From Pocillopora verrucosa (taxonomy: Eukaryota > Cnidaria > Anthozoa > Scleractinia > Pocilloporidae), in assembly GCF_036669915.1 (NCBI RefSeq), contig NC_089312.1, positions 18,234,317-18,298,316 of the forward strand: a stretch of 64,000 nucleotides of DNA. Direction: 5' to 3'. This document shows, in pieces, positions 22,719-37,200 of this stretch (position 1 is its first letter; the number at the start of each line of letters is the position of its first letter). The notes beneath the pieces are model-generated. The model was given only the letters and a program-made list of their open reading frames with translations. It had not been told where the DNA came from and searched no databases. Made by a program: the position numbers and the translations under genes.

Positions 22719-25700
22719 AAATTTTGCCCAGTGGACTTCCAAATAAAAGAGATATAGAAATGTTTCTGTAAGTTTTCCAATATAGCTTTGAATTTCAACG
22801 ATAATGGTCTGTTGGTTGGTAGAAAACTACGGCACAAGACAAACTGGCCTCGCCGGTGTGGAAACAGATAACCAGGATAACCTATGACGCGTCTGGCCAT
22901 GAACCGTAACATGAACAAGTTAAATCAATGAACACATGGCAGCATGGCAGCGGTCTTCAACATCATATGTAACGCGTTTTTCAATCATTGCGAGGGAAAT
23001 AAACGGCAGCAGACGTTTCAAACTTGACTTATGATTGATGAACAGGTGTACGTGAAGGCTGCTGAACAATCTCGATCTCGTGTGTTGGTTAGCTTTAGAC
23101 CTTGCCTATTCTGGGTTTATTTTTAAGCCCTGAACTTACAGTCGAGCTAATCAAAGTGCATCCGACCGGAAGAATTAAAATAAAGTGTGGAGCTGCAGTG
23201 ACCATATTTTCGACAAAAAAATAAACCGAGTGCCACCTGGCAATGAACAGCATAGTTAGGTTCCTGGAGTTATTTAACAAGATGTTGTTAGTCACGTGTT
23301 CTGTGTTGCCAGCTTAAAATATTAAAAGCCTTAGGAAACCAATGCAATAATTGACTTTAATTGATCCCTTTTGATTGTGGCGTGATTAATAATAGTTTTT
23401 TGTCAGACCCCACATATGCATACCTTATTGTATCTCGATTAATTTCGCTCCAATTACTGCACTTTTTTAGGTTATCGTAAATTGAAGAAAACCACAAAAT
23501 ATAAACACAGGAAGCATGAGGATCACTATGGAGGTCACACTTAACAAAGAGGGAACGAAAATGGGCAAGAATGGAAAAGATTTACTAGGATTGTGAATGA
23601 CATCTTGAAAAAATGTCGCCCAAAATAATCTTTCAGAATGCACCAACCTTGAAGTAGCTCTTTAACCTTAGCTTATAACAAATGAGTATTCCTCCTTTGG
23701 ATCTTCTTTATTTCCCCTTTAAATTGATTAGGAGAGTTTAGCTGAAAGATTTTTTATTCTCATCTCTTACATGCTGGATTTATTGAAATGCGAGGAGATG
23801 TTACACGTCAAATAGTTATGTGAGTTCAGGGGGGTTTCACAGCCTTGTTTAGGTGTGAAATTAAGTGCTCCTCTTCAAACAGACAGATATTATTATTCTG
23901 ACATACCTAGGAACGATAAACCTAAAAAGAGACAAATGTTTCAAAGAAGATGATTCGCACGATCAACTGTACTGATCTGTAGAAAATAAGGAAGAAATAT
24001 CATGAGGAAGAAATAAAGAGCGCTTTAGTTCGTATCCAGGACCATGCTGATGAGCCTGCGGAAAGCTAGGTCATTTGCGAGTCAATTTTGTGCAGAGGAA
24101 GTCGCTCTCCATTCTCACAAAGGCGCGCCGAAGATGATTTACATTCTATAAGAGAACAATGAAAGCGCTTAGGAACATAGCCAGAGGCAAGAGAGCATAA
24201 GTGCTATCTTGCCAAAGGTTAGATTTGGCAGTAAGACTAGATCTACTCTATAGTCTATGTGCGGTTGTGTCTTAACAAGAATTAATGAGAATTAAAAAGA
24301 ACAATACTCTACTGAGACAGTTAAAGACAAAGATTTGATCAAAATTTTAACGGGAACCTTGATGATCATTAGCTGTTGAATCAAACATGTTTAGCTTTGT
24401 GACCGCCAACATGAGAAAAATGTAATTCAGGAAAAGAACGGGAGAGATTAACTGTAAGAAGAACTGTAACAATAAATCACTATTCCTAAAAGCCAATTAT
24501 CCGAATTAAGATGTTTCAGAAAAAAGACTCAAGTCCTCTTCGTGGCTGGGACAGGCATTCAGTTAAATCTGCAGCTTGTTAGCGCGATTGTGGTAATTGA
24601 TAAATGGCCGGCTTCCTCCAGATCGCGGCACTTCCTTCTCAAGCTGCACGCATTCAGTGTTAATTCTCAGTTGGTATTGAAGAAAACCAATGAACGTGCG
24701 TCTATTTTGTGATGACTGATAACCGTTTTATAATTGTGACACAATAGCTCGAAATTATCCCCTTTCTTCGCTAGTAGGAAGGGATAACGACATGATCCCT
24801 TTAATGTTCACCATCATGTTATCCTCGCCAATTGGAAAAATATCATTAGTACTCAAGAATATCAGATGGCGACCAAGATAAGCTGTAGCGCCCAATTTAT
24901 CTTTACATTCTCATTTCCTAAGTCGTCAACTCCCTTGCAAGTGATACGGCTGTTATCTCCCGAATAGCTCGTACATAACGATAACCCCAGTTAAATTGCT
25001 TTCAGAAAGCATCGGTATATTAGATACAAAAGAGAGGCGATTTCGCGTACTCGTTGTGATTGGAATATCTCCATTATTTGCTGATAACATCGATTTCAGG
25101 TGAGATAACTGTTTTGTAGTTTTAGCGCGACAAATATGATACACTTGGCGGTAGAACAGTTTTGGCTATATCTAATGATGGTGATCGAATATACTGCGTG
25201 TTTAGTTATGGTTAACTAACTACTTAAAGGTAAGCATGCTGAATCCATAATCTCTCATCTTCTGAATAGTTGCCATTCTCTTAAATAATGAAAGGATATA
25301 TAATTTTGTAATCGCAAGTGTTTTCAATTTACTGATATCTTAGATTTCTCTCAGTAAAAATAAAAAAGACAGACAAGAAATCACTAAAAAAATTATAAAA
25401 AGTCATAATAAAAAAAAAACATGATCGAGGATATTCCTAACGTACACCGCCTGTCAGAAATATTTCACGAATGCGACTTTCTGTTGTAAGTGGCGTATTA
25501 CCGCACTGTAAACTTTTATTGATAACTAGATCGTCACGTGCTCAGAAATGATGGCCGTCGCGTCACAGCATAACAAAATTTTGGCATGGTCACTCTGAAT
25601 TGACAAAACAAAAAACGACGCCTACTCTTGTCCAACTGGAAGTGAAATAACCCCATTAAATGATCGTAATTAATTCAGAAGTAACACAGTTCTTTGTATC

Positions 25701-26414
25701 TTTTTGAAGAGTCACCCTTATACTTTCTCATTTCCTCGCTAATGTAAGATAACACAGATACGTTGTGGTTCTACATTACTTTTTATTTCATATCCAGTGT
25801 TGGCATAAACTGCGGTTTTCAAAACCCGATTATCGTGGGCCTCAAACCACGTTAAGTTCTAAAACCCCAATTGACAGAGACCAATATATTGCGAAACCAC
25901 TTGAGAGAAACAACTTTCTGCAGTGACGTCAATGGATCAACGGAAGGGGTTCTGTTGTGGTTAACCTGCCCTAATAACGCAAAGCCACGATTAATGCCTT
26001 AAATTGCATAGCAAGTCTAGCCGGAACGTTGAAACCAAATATTGTTCTGAATGCTGCGGGTGTTTTGAGCTTTAGTCTTTTCGTTACTAAGCACATTTCC
26101 CGTTAAATTGAGAAAGGGTAAACCTCAATTCTACCTTGCGTTAGTAAAATTTGTCTTTTTAATAACGAAAAGAAAAGAGAAATTAAAGTTTGAATGTCAC
26201 TTCATCGCCAACCCCGTTAAGAAAGAACTTTCCAGCTGTTAGAGTACTGAACATTCGCAGCCTTTTATTTAAGTCGGGATTCTCCCTTTGAAAAAGCAAT
26301 TGAATATTGTTAACATACTGTCAAATCATATCTTTACCTTTAATCTTGGTGTCTTAGTGAGCTTTAAGAAAGCAAATGAAGCATGACTACACAAGACTCT
26401 TGACAAGTTCACGA

Positions 26415-26460
26415 ACGATTTTGTCACGCGCGATTTTGTCACGCGCAATTTTGTCACGAC
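26415..26460. repeat. Minisatellite, three ~15-bp units
   Basis: Three consecutive units of the form CGATTTTGTCACGCG, the last drifting to CAATTTTGTCACGAC. Intergenic, no associated gene. Confidence 0.8.
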
Positions 26461-28983
26461 AAATGTTAGCGAAACCGCAGTTTTCCACCAAAATAATCAA
26501 AGTGGTCAGATAGCTCTTTCAAATGATAGTCTCTGGTAGAAGTCTCGAGGATTTTGTTACATTCAAGCATCAAACGATCTTAAAGGACATCGAGGTGGGA
26601 AATCGTAATGTTTACAGGTTGAACTTACATCACATTCCTTGGCCATTTCACGTAACTTGCTATCTTGCGCAAATTATAACATTCTTTGCTCTAACCACTA
26701 AAAATTGTTGACTGATTTGTACGCATATGTAAGTTTCTGACAGCTACGACGCCTATTAAACTGATGAGAGGCCACAGACCACAATTATTTTCAAAATGCA
26801 TGATGGAGAACTTACTCTTAAAAAAATCGCTGAACAAATATTTCGGTAGAAAAAACTGAGAGAAAGGGAGAAATCACAAAATATAGAGTGGACCACGGGA
26901 AACTTTATTTCAATTTTCTTTTTCTATCGGATATTTTCGAAATTTTAAACTTTAGAGAATTTGACGAGGTGAAAACGCTTTGACGGAGAAAGAAGAGCAG
27001 AGTATTGACAGAACAGCGATCAAGTTTCGTCTTTCCTCTTCCTTCCTTCTCCTATATCAAAAGACATACATCAAATTCTTTGGTGGATCGTAGCTCTCCC
27101 AATTTCGTTTGCGACGCGTGAAAGAATTCTTTGAGAGCCACTCCGCACTCAGAGATGATTGGCCAATCACCCCACTCTCCAGGTTAGGATTTACAAGTTC
27201 CTGCAGAAAACAAGAAAAAAATTGTATCATTACAACATTTTTATTGGTTTATTGGTATTTTTGTGCAAAGTGCAAAAGAGAGAAATCATTTAAAGAACGG
27301 AAATTGGAATTCCTGGTCTGTTTCTTTCCATCTCCATTGAGACAGACAAATCTTTCCATAAAGCGATTGGAAACTCGTGGGAGGCGATGCAGAGACAATT
27401 TTTACGTCCCATCAACAAGTCACTAGGTGCGTCATAAAACTCTAATGAAAAATTCCTCTTTTTGCGACTGAGTTTCTCTCCGAAAAAAGTGCAGAAATTC
27501 AAAATTACTTGAATTGAAAGGGTAACCACTGCGATAAAGAGAGTCTCGGCGCCTTTTTCTGGAAGCAGTACGTCCGGGCCTTTTAACTAGGATGGCAATG
27601 CAGTGCAACACGAATACCCAATGGGTCTGGGTGGAGCAAGGTGTCACGTAAAGAGTGTTTACACGTGTTAGGGCATGGTCAGCGCGTCATGAATATCAAT
27701 TTAATAGAATCATATGACCACATGGAGTTTAAGCATTTTGGTAGTCATGTGACCTGAGCTCATTTCGAGCAGCAACAAAAAGCTTAGGATATTGAAATTG
27801 CAACTACTGTGATGTTTGCTTCCTTTAGAAGTATATGAAGTGAATTTGGTCGGTGTACCACGGCATGATAGCAACCAAGAGTAACACAGTTGAACTTATC
27901 AACACGAGTTAGGTAAGACACGTTGAATACATTGAAAACTATAACTTGAAGAAATAACTAGAGGGTCATCATAAAAACTATGCAAAGAATAATAGCAACA
28001 ATGCAATGCAAGACACATCTAGCTGAGAATTTAGTAGAAACGGTGTTTTCAGCTTTCAACTCGCAAATTCATTAAAAAAAGCTGTTGATATCAGTAGTAA
28101 GAGAGTTGGGTAGAACAGCCTATGACTACCCGAGTTCAAAATGGCCCTAACACTGGCCTGACCAAATTTTTCAGTAAAGTTTCCGTTGTTTGTCAAGACA
28201 TTCTGGCCATATGAGACTTAAGGGTTTCAAATACTCTTTCTTCTTAATTCCTTGCGATTTCCTACATGCTGTGTGTTCTTACTTTCAATATTTATCAACA
28301 CAAGTGGAACATGTGCCTTTCTTATCTCCTTCTTGTGCCCTTTCAAACTACAAAATTGCTCTACGATTGTGGTTTTGGTGTCGATATTTCCTTTTCAAAA
28401 ATGCTCTGATCTTACGCAAAAAATCCTTTTGTAAACATAGCAGCGGAAATGGTTCTTGGCGTAACAATTTTGGTCTAAAAGCCGCTTTCTTTATAAATAA
28501 AAACGTCAGAGGTCACTGTAATGAATCGATCGTGTTTTTAGTAAATAGGATATATGTATATGCAAGCCAATATTGAATGGAACCAATAACAAAGATCAGC
28601 TCAGTTACACATGATCCTCTCAGCTATATGTGTTGAAGTCGAATTATATTGTGTTCAGCTCTTATTTGACTGTTTCACTTTTTCGATTTCCGTAGAGCAG
28701 TTGAAGTCTTAGCACTTCCCTTCTGTAAATAGTACTGTAGACGTAATGATTCCTTAAACAAGTAGGCGTGGCGACCGCAAACCAGTTCTGACCCCATAGG
28801 GTTAATTCCTAGCTGTTTTTAACCAAATTTATATCGTGCGTCGTAATACAAAGCTTGTATTGGTCTGTTCTTTTAGGCACACGCTTGATCTTTTATAAGA
28901 TAATGCTAACAAACCGACACGACAATCTTAGAACACTAAGGGCAATAAGCACAGTTTTGAGCCATATTTAAAACTTGCATTTG

Positions 28984-29325
28984 TATGGTGTGCAGTTAGA
29001 GCTATATCTTATTTGTTCACCTGACTGCTCTCTTGATTTTTACAGAATGAAGCCCGCTATATGTTACAACAGTCTCGTTACACCAAGCCTTGGGTGTTAG
29101 GCTCATTAAAACTCTTGAGTTATATTTGACCTCGCGCAATTCATGTGTACCACATAAGTATGGTGTACAGTTAGGAATATCTTTCACGTGAACCCCTCAT
29201 TACTCTCTTGATTTTTATAAAACACTTACGATGCTATCCAACAATCTCTTTGAATCAAGGTAATCAGCTCATTCAAACACTTGAGTTATATTTGACATTC
29301 GCACAATCGTGTACCACGATAGTGG
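28984..29325. repeat. Tandem duplication of a ~175-bp unit
   Basis: Unit 1 starts at 28984 and unit 2 at 29159. Both begin TATGGTGT-CAGTTAG and share CTCTCTTGATTTTTA, AACAATCTC/AACAGTCTC, CTTGAGTTATATTTGAC and GTGTACCAC in the same order and spacing. A more degraded third unit seems to precede them (about 28806-28983). Confidence 0.75.
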
Positions 29326-32300
29326 AGTTTTTCAGTGCTATGCCTAATCGCTTTGTTTTCGTCCTACCTGCCTGCAAATTCTAAATGTACAATTACAAAG
29401 AGAACGGTCTGAGGTAGTGGAGTGAGCTGCGCCTCAAGTTAACGTAAAAAATTTGTCACGAAGGTGCTAGGTCAAGGTTGTTGGGTAAATCTGTTTATTG
29501 TGGTTAATAATGGTTAATAACGAACTCACTGGGAGAGCGATGATCTCTAAGTGGCAAAATTGAATTGGGCCAAAACAGCACAAAAGCCGATTGCCGAAAA
29601 TTGTAAATGGTACTGATAAACAAAGATAGTCAGATGAACTTAGGCTCCTAACGTCACGATACACTAAGTTGTTTATTTCAACATGAAAAAGAGAAAGAAA
29701 AATTACATGAAACCTTAAAGGAAACCCTCGAGGGATTGGTTTGGTAAGAGAAAGAAAGACAATAAAACTGATGGAAAAGATAAACAACAAAATAACAAGG
29801 ATGGTTGGGAATAATTACGGGTCGCCAATCAGAAAATCGGAATTCGTACTACGTATGAAAGTAGAATATTAAAGAAGATTAATTCGCTATGGTTGCAAAT
29901 TACCAACATGAAGATCGCAGTTCAATTTTACAGACGTTTCTCCCTCTTATCATGAGCATGGAACATGGAAAACTTCTCGGAGTCCTCATGAGAAATCGAA
30001 CCATAGACTTACCCAAAGCTACCGAGACTCTGTGGTGAGCTTTGTCATTAAAAGTTAATACGAGTGACATGCGCCCTGCTTATTGCTAGGTTTTAAATTC
30101 TGGTACAGTTGGTCAATAGTAAGATCAAACCTTGTCAATCTCAACAACGTCCAATCAGAAAAAGTGAAAATATCGCAAGGAACCGATGAGAATTCAAACT
30201 ATAAAACAAGAAAACCACTTGAAGCACGGAGAAACACAACGGATCAAGTCATGGTTTTGGATTTGTATCCGATTGGTTGTAAATTTTGGGAAAACTTTCA
30301 GCCTACACCAATCACATAGTGTTGTGAAGTAAAACCACAGCAGTCTCCAATTACACCAAATCGAAAATTGCTCTTAGAAATGTCAAGAATGTCGCTTTTT
30401 AACCGTCTAAGATTCATCTGCAGCGTGTAACTCCTGAGAAACTGAAATTCCTTTATACTTTCGACTGCCTAAAATGAATCTATAAGCAGTGCCAAATAGT
30501 TAACGCAACTCTAATAGAAGTCAAAAGGATCGCCCCTTTATTTCTATTAAGCAGTCTCCATGTTAGGAAATTTCGACCGAACGGGTAGAATGCTATACTC
30601 TCAAACAATACTTTTGCTACAAGTACGGGAAAAACCGTGCGTGCATACGACCAAAAATTAGATAAGATTCGCCATAACATCTGGGAGATTAGAGAGACTT
30701 GTATGAAGGCGATCAAATCACTGCAGGGGACTCAGACTTTTTCTCGTCTCATGCTCGTGACCAATGCTTAACATCTTAATTCGACGACCGAGCTTAAAAA
30801 TTAACTATAATTAACCATAATTTTTTCTGCAACCCCTACCTTCTGTTAAATCTGAAGCGAGTTGATCACCTGGACTTACAATAAACACGAATTTATTTTC
30901 GAACGACATCGTTCTCCTCGTGTCGTTTTGATTTATGATCGTCTAGGTTGAAGGAATGGTCGAAAACTTCTGTACTCTTGAAGTGAAAAGCGAAGTTTAT
31001 GGCGTTAGACCTGTTACCTTCTGCATCAGTGTTCCTGAAGACCTCATATAAGTACCATTTTCAAATGATCGCCTTCGCACTAATGCACAACTATTTCCGA
31101 GTACTCTACTTTTCAGTGCATGTTGTTAATCGCACTGCTATTCACGAGGGCATCTGATCTGAGTCCTGACAAAGAAGTAACATGCGCTTATTCTTGACCG
31201 TTGCCAGCGGTTACGTAATGTATGTCAAAAGCAGTTTTTATCTCTTCTATGTCTCAGGATCTAGGAAAGAAAGCGAATTTTCATTTGCATGCTTTGGTAA
31301 GCCAAGGGACAAAAACAACACATGTCTAGTCCAAAAGATGATAACAGTTAAAAAGCTCAGCAAAGTGCCACTTACTTTTCGACCACAATTACCTTCCTCA
31401 CACATAAGCGACTGTATTGAAGTAGATACCGCAAAAGGACACCAAATAGCCAATTTCTGCGAATTGCTTCCGTTACTCTCTTTTCAAAACTATTCTGGGA
31501 CAGGAAATTGGATTTTGCGTGTACTTAACGCGCCTAAAAAGGGCCGTTGATTAGGTTAATATTAGTTCAATTATCGAAAACTGGGTCAGTATCGAGATTT
31601 GAAAAATAAACTAAACGGTGATAAGAGGCCCAGTAATGCATCAAATGAAAGAAACGAAAAACTGAAAAAAAAGGCACTTCAGTGTCAAGGAGGAAAATGA
31701 AATGATGGGTCAGATGTTGAGCTAATTTTATTCCCTAAACGGCAGTTATCTCTTAGAGGCAATGAACCACATACTTAAATGGTTTGTCGGCGACATAATC
31801 CACTTAGACGGTTTGAGGTACTAAGTTAAGTTTAAGTTTAACACTTAATCCGAAGTGGAGTATTACAGAGATTAGCTAACTGTTCCTTCTTTTGAAAACA
31901 AACGCAAATGGAGGATTAACCTGTTACTTTTTACAAACGTCTAAAAGCTGTAAGGTTTATAACAATCTTTGAAGTTTTTGTTGTTTTAAAACACCTTTGT
32001 CTCATTTTGGAAATCTGCGGTTTATTTGGAGAACGGAAGGACGCTCAATTTCAAGCCAGAGTGTCGCCGTCTACAAACCCCGGTGATAAGATTAAATATC
32101 TAAATGGGTGAGAGAAAATGAGACAATAAAGGGGCTCAACACAGTTGATGCAGAGCAATACAACAAAGGAAAGACACTAGTCGACCCAAGTCCGAGTCAT
32201 AAATTTCAAAAGCTCCTTCTTGTGACTATATCATATAGTTGGCGACAAGTGAGTCTGTTAGGTGAATACTGTTCTTAGGGAATAGACACCCTTCCGAGTT

Positions 32301-34297
32301 GTTGCGTGCATAGAACACTTAATTAACTAGTCTTAAAAAAACGTCTAGGGGCATAAAAAATTAATATTAATTCACTTCTACGTTTTTTCCATTTTTTTGG
32401 CAAGAAGACAACTAAAATTTTGAAAAAAAGCTATTAAGCTTCTTTGAAGTAGAAGCACAGACAAACTCGTTCACTATGTTGTACGCCGCAGAACATGATG
32501 AAAACTTGACCCAGAGACGTGCACAGGGAGAATGTGAATGTTTTTCAAATTACGAACGGCGCCATAGGAAAGATACTGCGTGCTTGGAATGAATAAACTA
32601 TAGTCTTTTTTGTGATGACCTGCAGGAACTATTAACGACTCCTGGTAATTATGTTGCAAGACAGAACAAACAATTATCACGCAATAAGTAGCGAGTAAAC
32701 TGTTATTTTCGCCAACTGCCCCGAGGTGGTGGGTGGTCCAAAATGACAATTTCAGTAGTAATAAGACAAGGGACTTTTTCTCCCATTCTGCGACGAAATG
32801 TCGTTTGTGAAATCTCGGTAGCACTTTTTATAAATAGGTCATCAGCGTAGAGAGTTTTTAATTACGGTCCGATATCTGTCATAGTGTTCTAAACCTAATT
32901 GGCTTTTATTTGTGTCTAAATCTGACCACCATAACATGGACTTGCCAAGCGGCAATTCAAAAAATGGCCACATGCAATAATAAAAATAATAGTTATTATA
33001 AGGATTTTAGTTAAGAAGGCTACACGCAAGTATAATTGACTTATGCTTGGGAACTTTGATTTACAGTGGCATGTTTTGCAATTAATGACCACTTGAAACA
33101 GACCTCCACCTAAGCAATATCAACACATCGAGTTTAGTTTTCATTTACAAAATGAAATTTATATCTTTTGACCGATGAACTGGTAGGAGTTTCTTGTTTA
33201 GACTACAAGTGCACCAAACCCCAGGTGGGGTTCTTTTGTGCTTGAGCCATGTTTTGACAATTTACTTTCTAGATTAAATCTAAGATAATAAAACGCTTTT
33301 GTTAGTAAGCAATTAGCGAAGCTATTGTGTCATCCAGGTCAGTTTGTGCAGACTGTTATTACAAAAGCATCTTTGAAACGCAGTTTCTTCAGCCATAAAG
33401 CTAAAGCCTATCAAGCTAAGCCGATAGAACAAATTGAGAAAAAAGCTGCTTTCTTTCCTTGGATAGGGAATACACGGACCGTGCTGTCTCAATTAACGAG
33501 ACTTTCGTGCTGATCGGTTTATAAGATGTTAGACTGAATCCCAGATAACATATCTTTACTGCAATCGAGGTTAAACGGAGCTACTTTTTTCCTCTTTCCG
33601 GTTCGAATGTTAGTTTTAGAAAGGTAAGTTGTAATATCATTTGCTAAATTTGCCATGTAATGCCACTATTATATGCTATAGGCTAGGCAATCTGCCATTC
33701 TCAGACCGTATGATTAGCAATTACCATCGTCACCCACTCGTTAACAATACTACTTGGACGGTCGGAGACACTGTGAACAGAGACCCACTAGCTTTTCTGA
33801 GCACAAAAGCTCAGCGAAGGCCGCAGTTAGCGGATCTAGACACAAGAATCAAACAAATCCCTGTATACAAATGTTAAGCTATAGAACGCCAGCGGAGCGT
33901 GGTCTTACTTTGTCCGTGGGTAAATGAAGTTGACATTAAACTTCATTAATGCAAGTCTTCTGTAAACAAGCATAAAGATTTCCAAATTCAATCCAAGTCT
34001 AATGGTTGCCACATAAGGTTTATTTGCTTCCAACCTGATGGCTCTCAGCCAAAATAACTCCAAACTGTCTAGTTATCAAACTTTGCGCGGGGGTTATGTT
34101 TGAAGTCTGCAAAAGTAGTGGGGGGCCTTTTGGTTGTTGAGATTTATGTTAAGTAAGACAACGCGTGCTTGATACACTGAAGATAACACGTGCCTCACTT
34201 TGTTGTTTTCTTTTTAGCTCTTCAGGTCAGCAGTTTCATCTACGAGTCATTCTAATGCGTAGATAGCAAACACGCGAAGGTTCCCGTACCTGACACA

Positions 34298-37200
34298 ATG
34301 TTTTCCAGAGTTGTTTGGAGTTTGTTTGTCCTGTCATTAACATTTTGGGTCGTTGCCTCCAACGAATTGAGCCGGACAAGCAGCAAATGTCCAAGAGAGT
34401 GCGAATGTACCACAACGAGCCAATTCTTCATGTCCTGTGGTTCCAAAGGAAGTTTGACAACTATTCCGTCCTCTATACCTCTCAAAGTAGAATTCTTGTC
34501 AATTTACAGGAACACGGTTACAGAGATACCGGAGAGTGCTTTAAGAAATTTGACAAATTTGATGACCTTGAATTTACGGTCGAACAAATTGCGTGATTTT
34601 CCAGCGACGGTGTTTCGTGACTTGATTCGACTCAAATCTTTCAACGCCGGTTTCAACAAGCTGTCGTCACTACCAAGGCTCCTTTTTCACGGATTAAGAG
34701 ACCTCCAACAGATCTATCTTGATAATAACGCCATTGAGAGCATTCCCGAGGAATTGTTTCAAGATCTACCGTCCTTGAGGCAATTAGATCTCCACTGTAA
34801 TAAACTCAAGAAGTTTCCGGGAAACGCTTTTCAAGGATCGTTCTCTTTACAAGTTCTGTCACTGGCAAATAACCACTTAACAAGCATTAACGAAGGAACA
34901 TTTCATTCCCAGACCACACTTAAGACGCTTACAATCGGAGACAACAGAATCGTGAACATATCGAAAAACGCATTTACAGATCTCAGAGAGCTAAAAACGC
35001 TGCAACTTCAAAACAATAACATATCTTCAATTCCAGAAGGAGCTTTCAGTGGATTAAAAAGAGGTATAGATGTTTATCTTAACGGTAATCCGTTTCATTG
35101 CAGCTGCGAATTGCGTTGGTTAAAAGTCTGGTTGAGATTCAAGGCAAAATATATCCCCTCAACTGCTCTCCGTGCAACGTGTTCAAAGCCAGATCATTTA
35201 AAGGGAACGTCAGTTATGCGCGTATCAAATGACCATTACAACTGCGTAAATGGTCAGTGGACAAATTGGAGCCCCTGGAGTGCCTGTAATAGTACTTGCG
35301 GAGCCGGTGTACGAGCCTCGACAAGAAGCTGTACAAATCCTCCACCAGGGAGAGGTGGAAAGAATTGCAAAGGGAGATATATAAAGACAAAGAGCTGTAA
35401 AGGTCAAGCCTGTGAAGCTAGCTGGACGGCCTGGTCAGAATGGAGTCCATGTAGCAAATCTTGTTCAACAGGAATGAAAAGAAAGACTCGTTCTTGTCGA
35501 CACTCTCGCAAAGGGTTGATTAGAAACACCTGTAATGGGCCTTCACAAGAAACACGCAGTTGTACAAGAGGGCCATGCAGAGGTAAGGGCGAATGGAGTC
35601 CATGGTCCTCTTGTAGTGTAACGTGTTCTTGGGGTACTAGAATGAGAATGAGAACGTGTAAGGACTCGCAAGCTAAAAATCCTGGACAACCATGCTTTGG
35701 AGCAGAAATTTCCACAGAAATGTGTTATTTAGGCTTCTGCCCAGTTCATGGTGATTGGTCAGTTTGGTCCAGTTGGTCAAGCTGTAATGCATCATGTTCA
35801 GGGGGAATAAGGACAAGATTCAGAACATGTACCAACCCTCTTCCTCAGTATGGTGGAAAAATATGTGATGGAGATTCGGCCCAAAAACAGTATTGCAATA
35901 CAGAGCCATGTGCTATCCATGGAGAATGGACTGCTTGGTCAAACTGGTCCCACTGTTCAGTGACATGTGCAAGGGGCTCTCAGATGAGGTTTAGGACTTG
36001 CAGTGACCCAAAACCTCAACATGGAGGCCACAACTGCTCTGGTAATTCCTCTGATATTAAGTATTGTGACCTTGGTTCATGTCCTATCCATGGAGGATGG
36101 ACTGCTTGGTCAAACTGGTCCCACTGTTCAGTGACATGTTCAAGGGGCTCTCAGATGAGGTTTAGGACTTGCAGTGACCCAAAACCTCAACATGGAGGCC
36201 ACAACTGCTCTGGTAATTCCTCTGATCTTAAGTATTGTGACCTTGGTCCATGTCCTATCCATGGAAGATGGACTGCTTGGTCAAACTGGTCCCATTGTTC
36301 GGTGACATGTTCAAGGGGCTCTCAGATGAGGTTCAGGACTTGCAGTGACCCAAAACCTCAACATGGAGGCCACAACTGCTCTGGTAATTCCTCTGATCTT
36401 AAGTACTGTGACCTTGGTCCATGTCCTATCCATGGAGGATGGACAACCTGGTCATCATGGAGTGACTGCAGCAAAACATGTGCAAATGGCACAAGAATTC
36501 GCAACAGAACTTGTAGTAATCCCTTTCCACAATTCTGGGGAAGAAATTGCTCTGGTGAGGTATTAGAAATCACATCATGTACCAAAGCACCTTGTCCCAT
36601 TCCTGGTAAATGGGCAGCTTGGTCACATTGGACTAAGTGTAGCAAAAGCTGCTCCACTGGTACAAAGTCTAGGGTACGAACTTGCAACAACCCTGCCCCC
36701 AAGAATGGAGGTCAAGCCTGTAATGGAAACACTATTCAGACTGAGAATTGCCAAGAAATACCATGCCCTATTCATGGAGGGTGGAGTAAATGGTCAAAGT
36801 GGACTGGTTGCAGTAAGACCTGTGGTAACAGTACAAAGTCACGCAATAGAACATGCAGCAATCCCCCTGCACGACATGGAGGGAACAATTGTCCTGGTAA
36901 TTCTAGCCAAACTGAATATTGTAGTCAGCATGCCTGTTTTTTACACAGAGAATGGTCAGAATGGTCAATTTGGACAAGCTGTAGTAAATCCTGTGATATT
37001 GGACACCAGACAAGGACACGGCAGTGCAAGAATTCAAGCCATGAAGCTGTTGAAAGAGAAAACATTGTTTCCTGCAGAGGAAACCAGACTGAAATGAGGA
37101 CCTGCTTGCAAGGACTTTGTTCCAATCAAAGCATATCAAATGAATGGTCAAACTGGACTCAATGTTCAGTCAGTTGTGGATTGGGAAAGCAACATAGATT

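Larger units (their letters stand above)
21912..34297. other. ~12.4 kb gene desert
   Basis: Apart from the UBOX5 3' UTR on the left and the promoter of the LRR-TSP1-protease gene on the right, no exon with recognisable homology or splice-supported structure was found. ORFs here are short and low-complexity. Repeats described separately (22190, 22551, 26415, 28984) are the only structured content I see. Distal enhancers or lineage-specific non-coding RNAs cannot be excluded by reading. Confidence 0.5.

Noticed and set aside
28190-28576. 128-codon plus ORF in the gene desert
   Set aside because: No domain, no conserved motif and Phe/Ser-rich composition typical of translated AT-rich DNA.
31182-31550. 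122-codon plus ORF
   Set aside because: No recognisable motif, signal peptide or splice structure.
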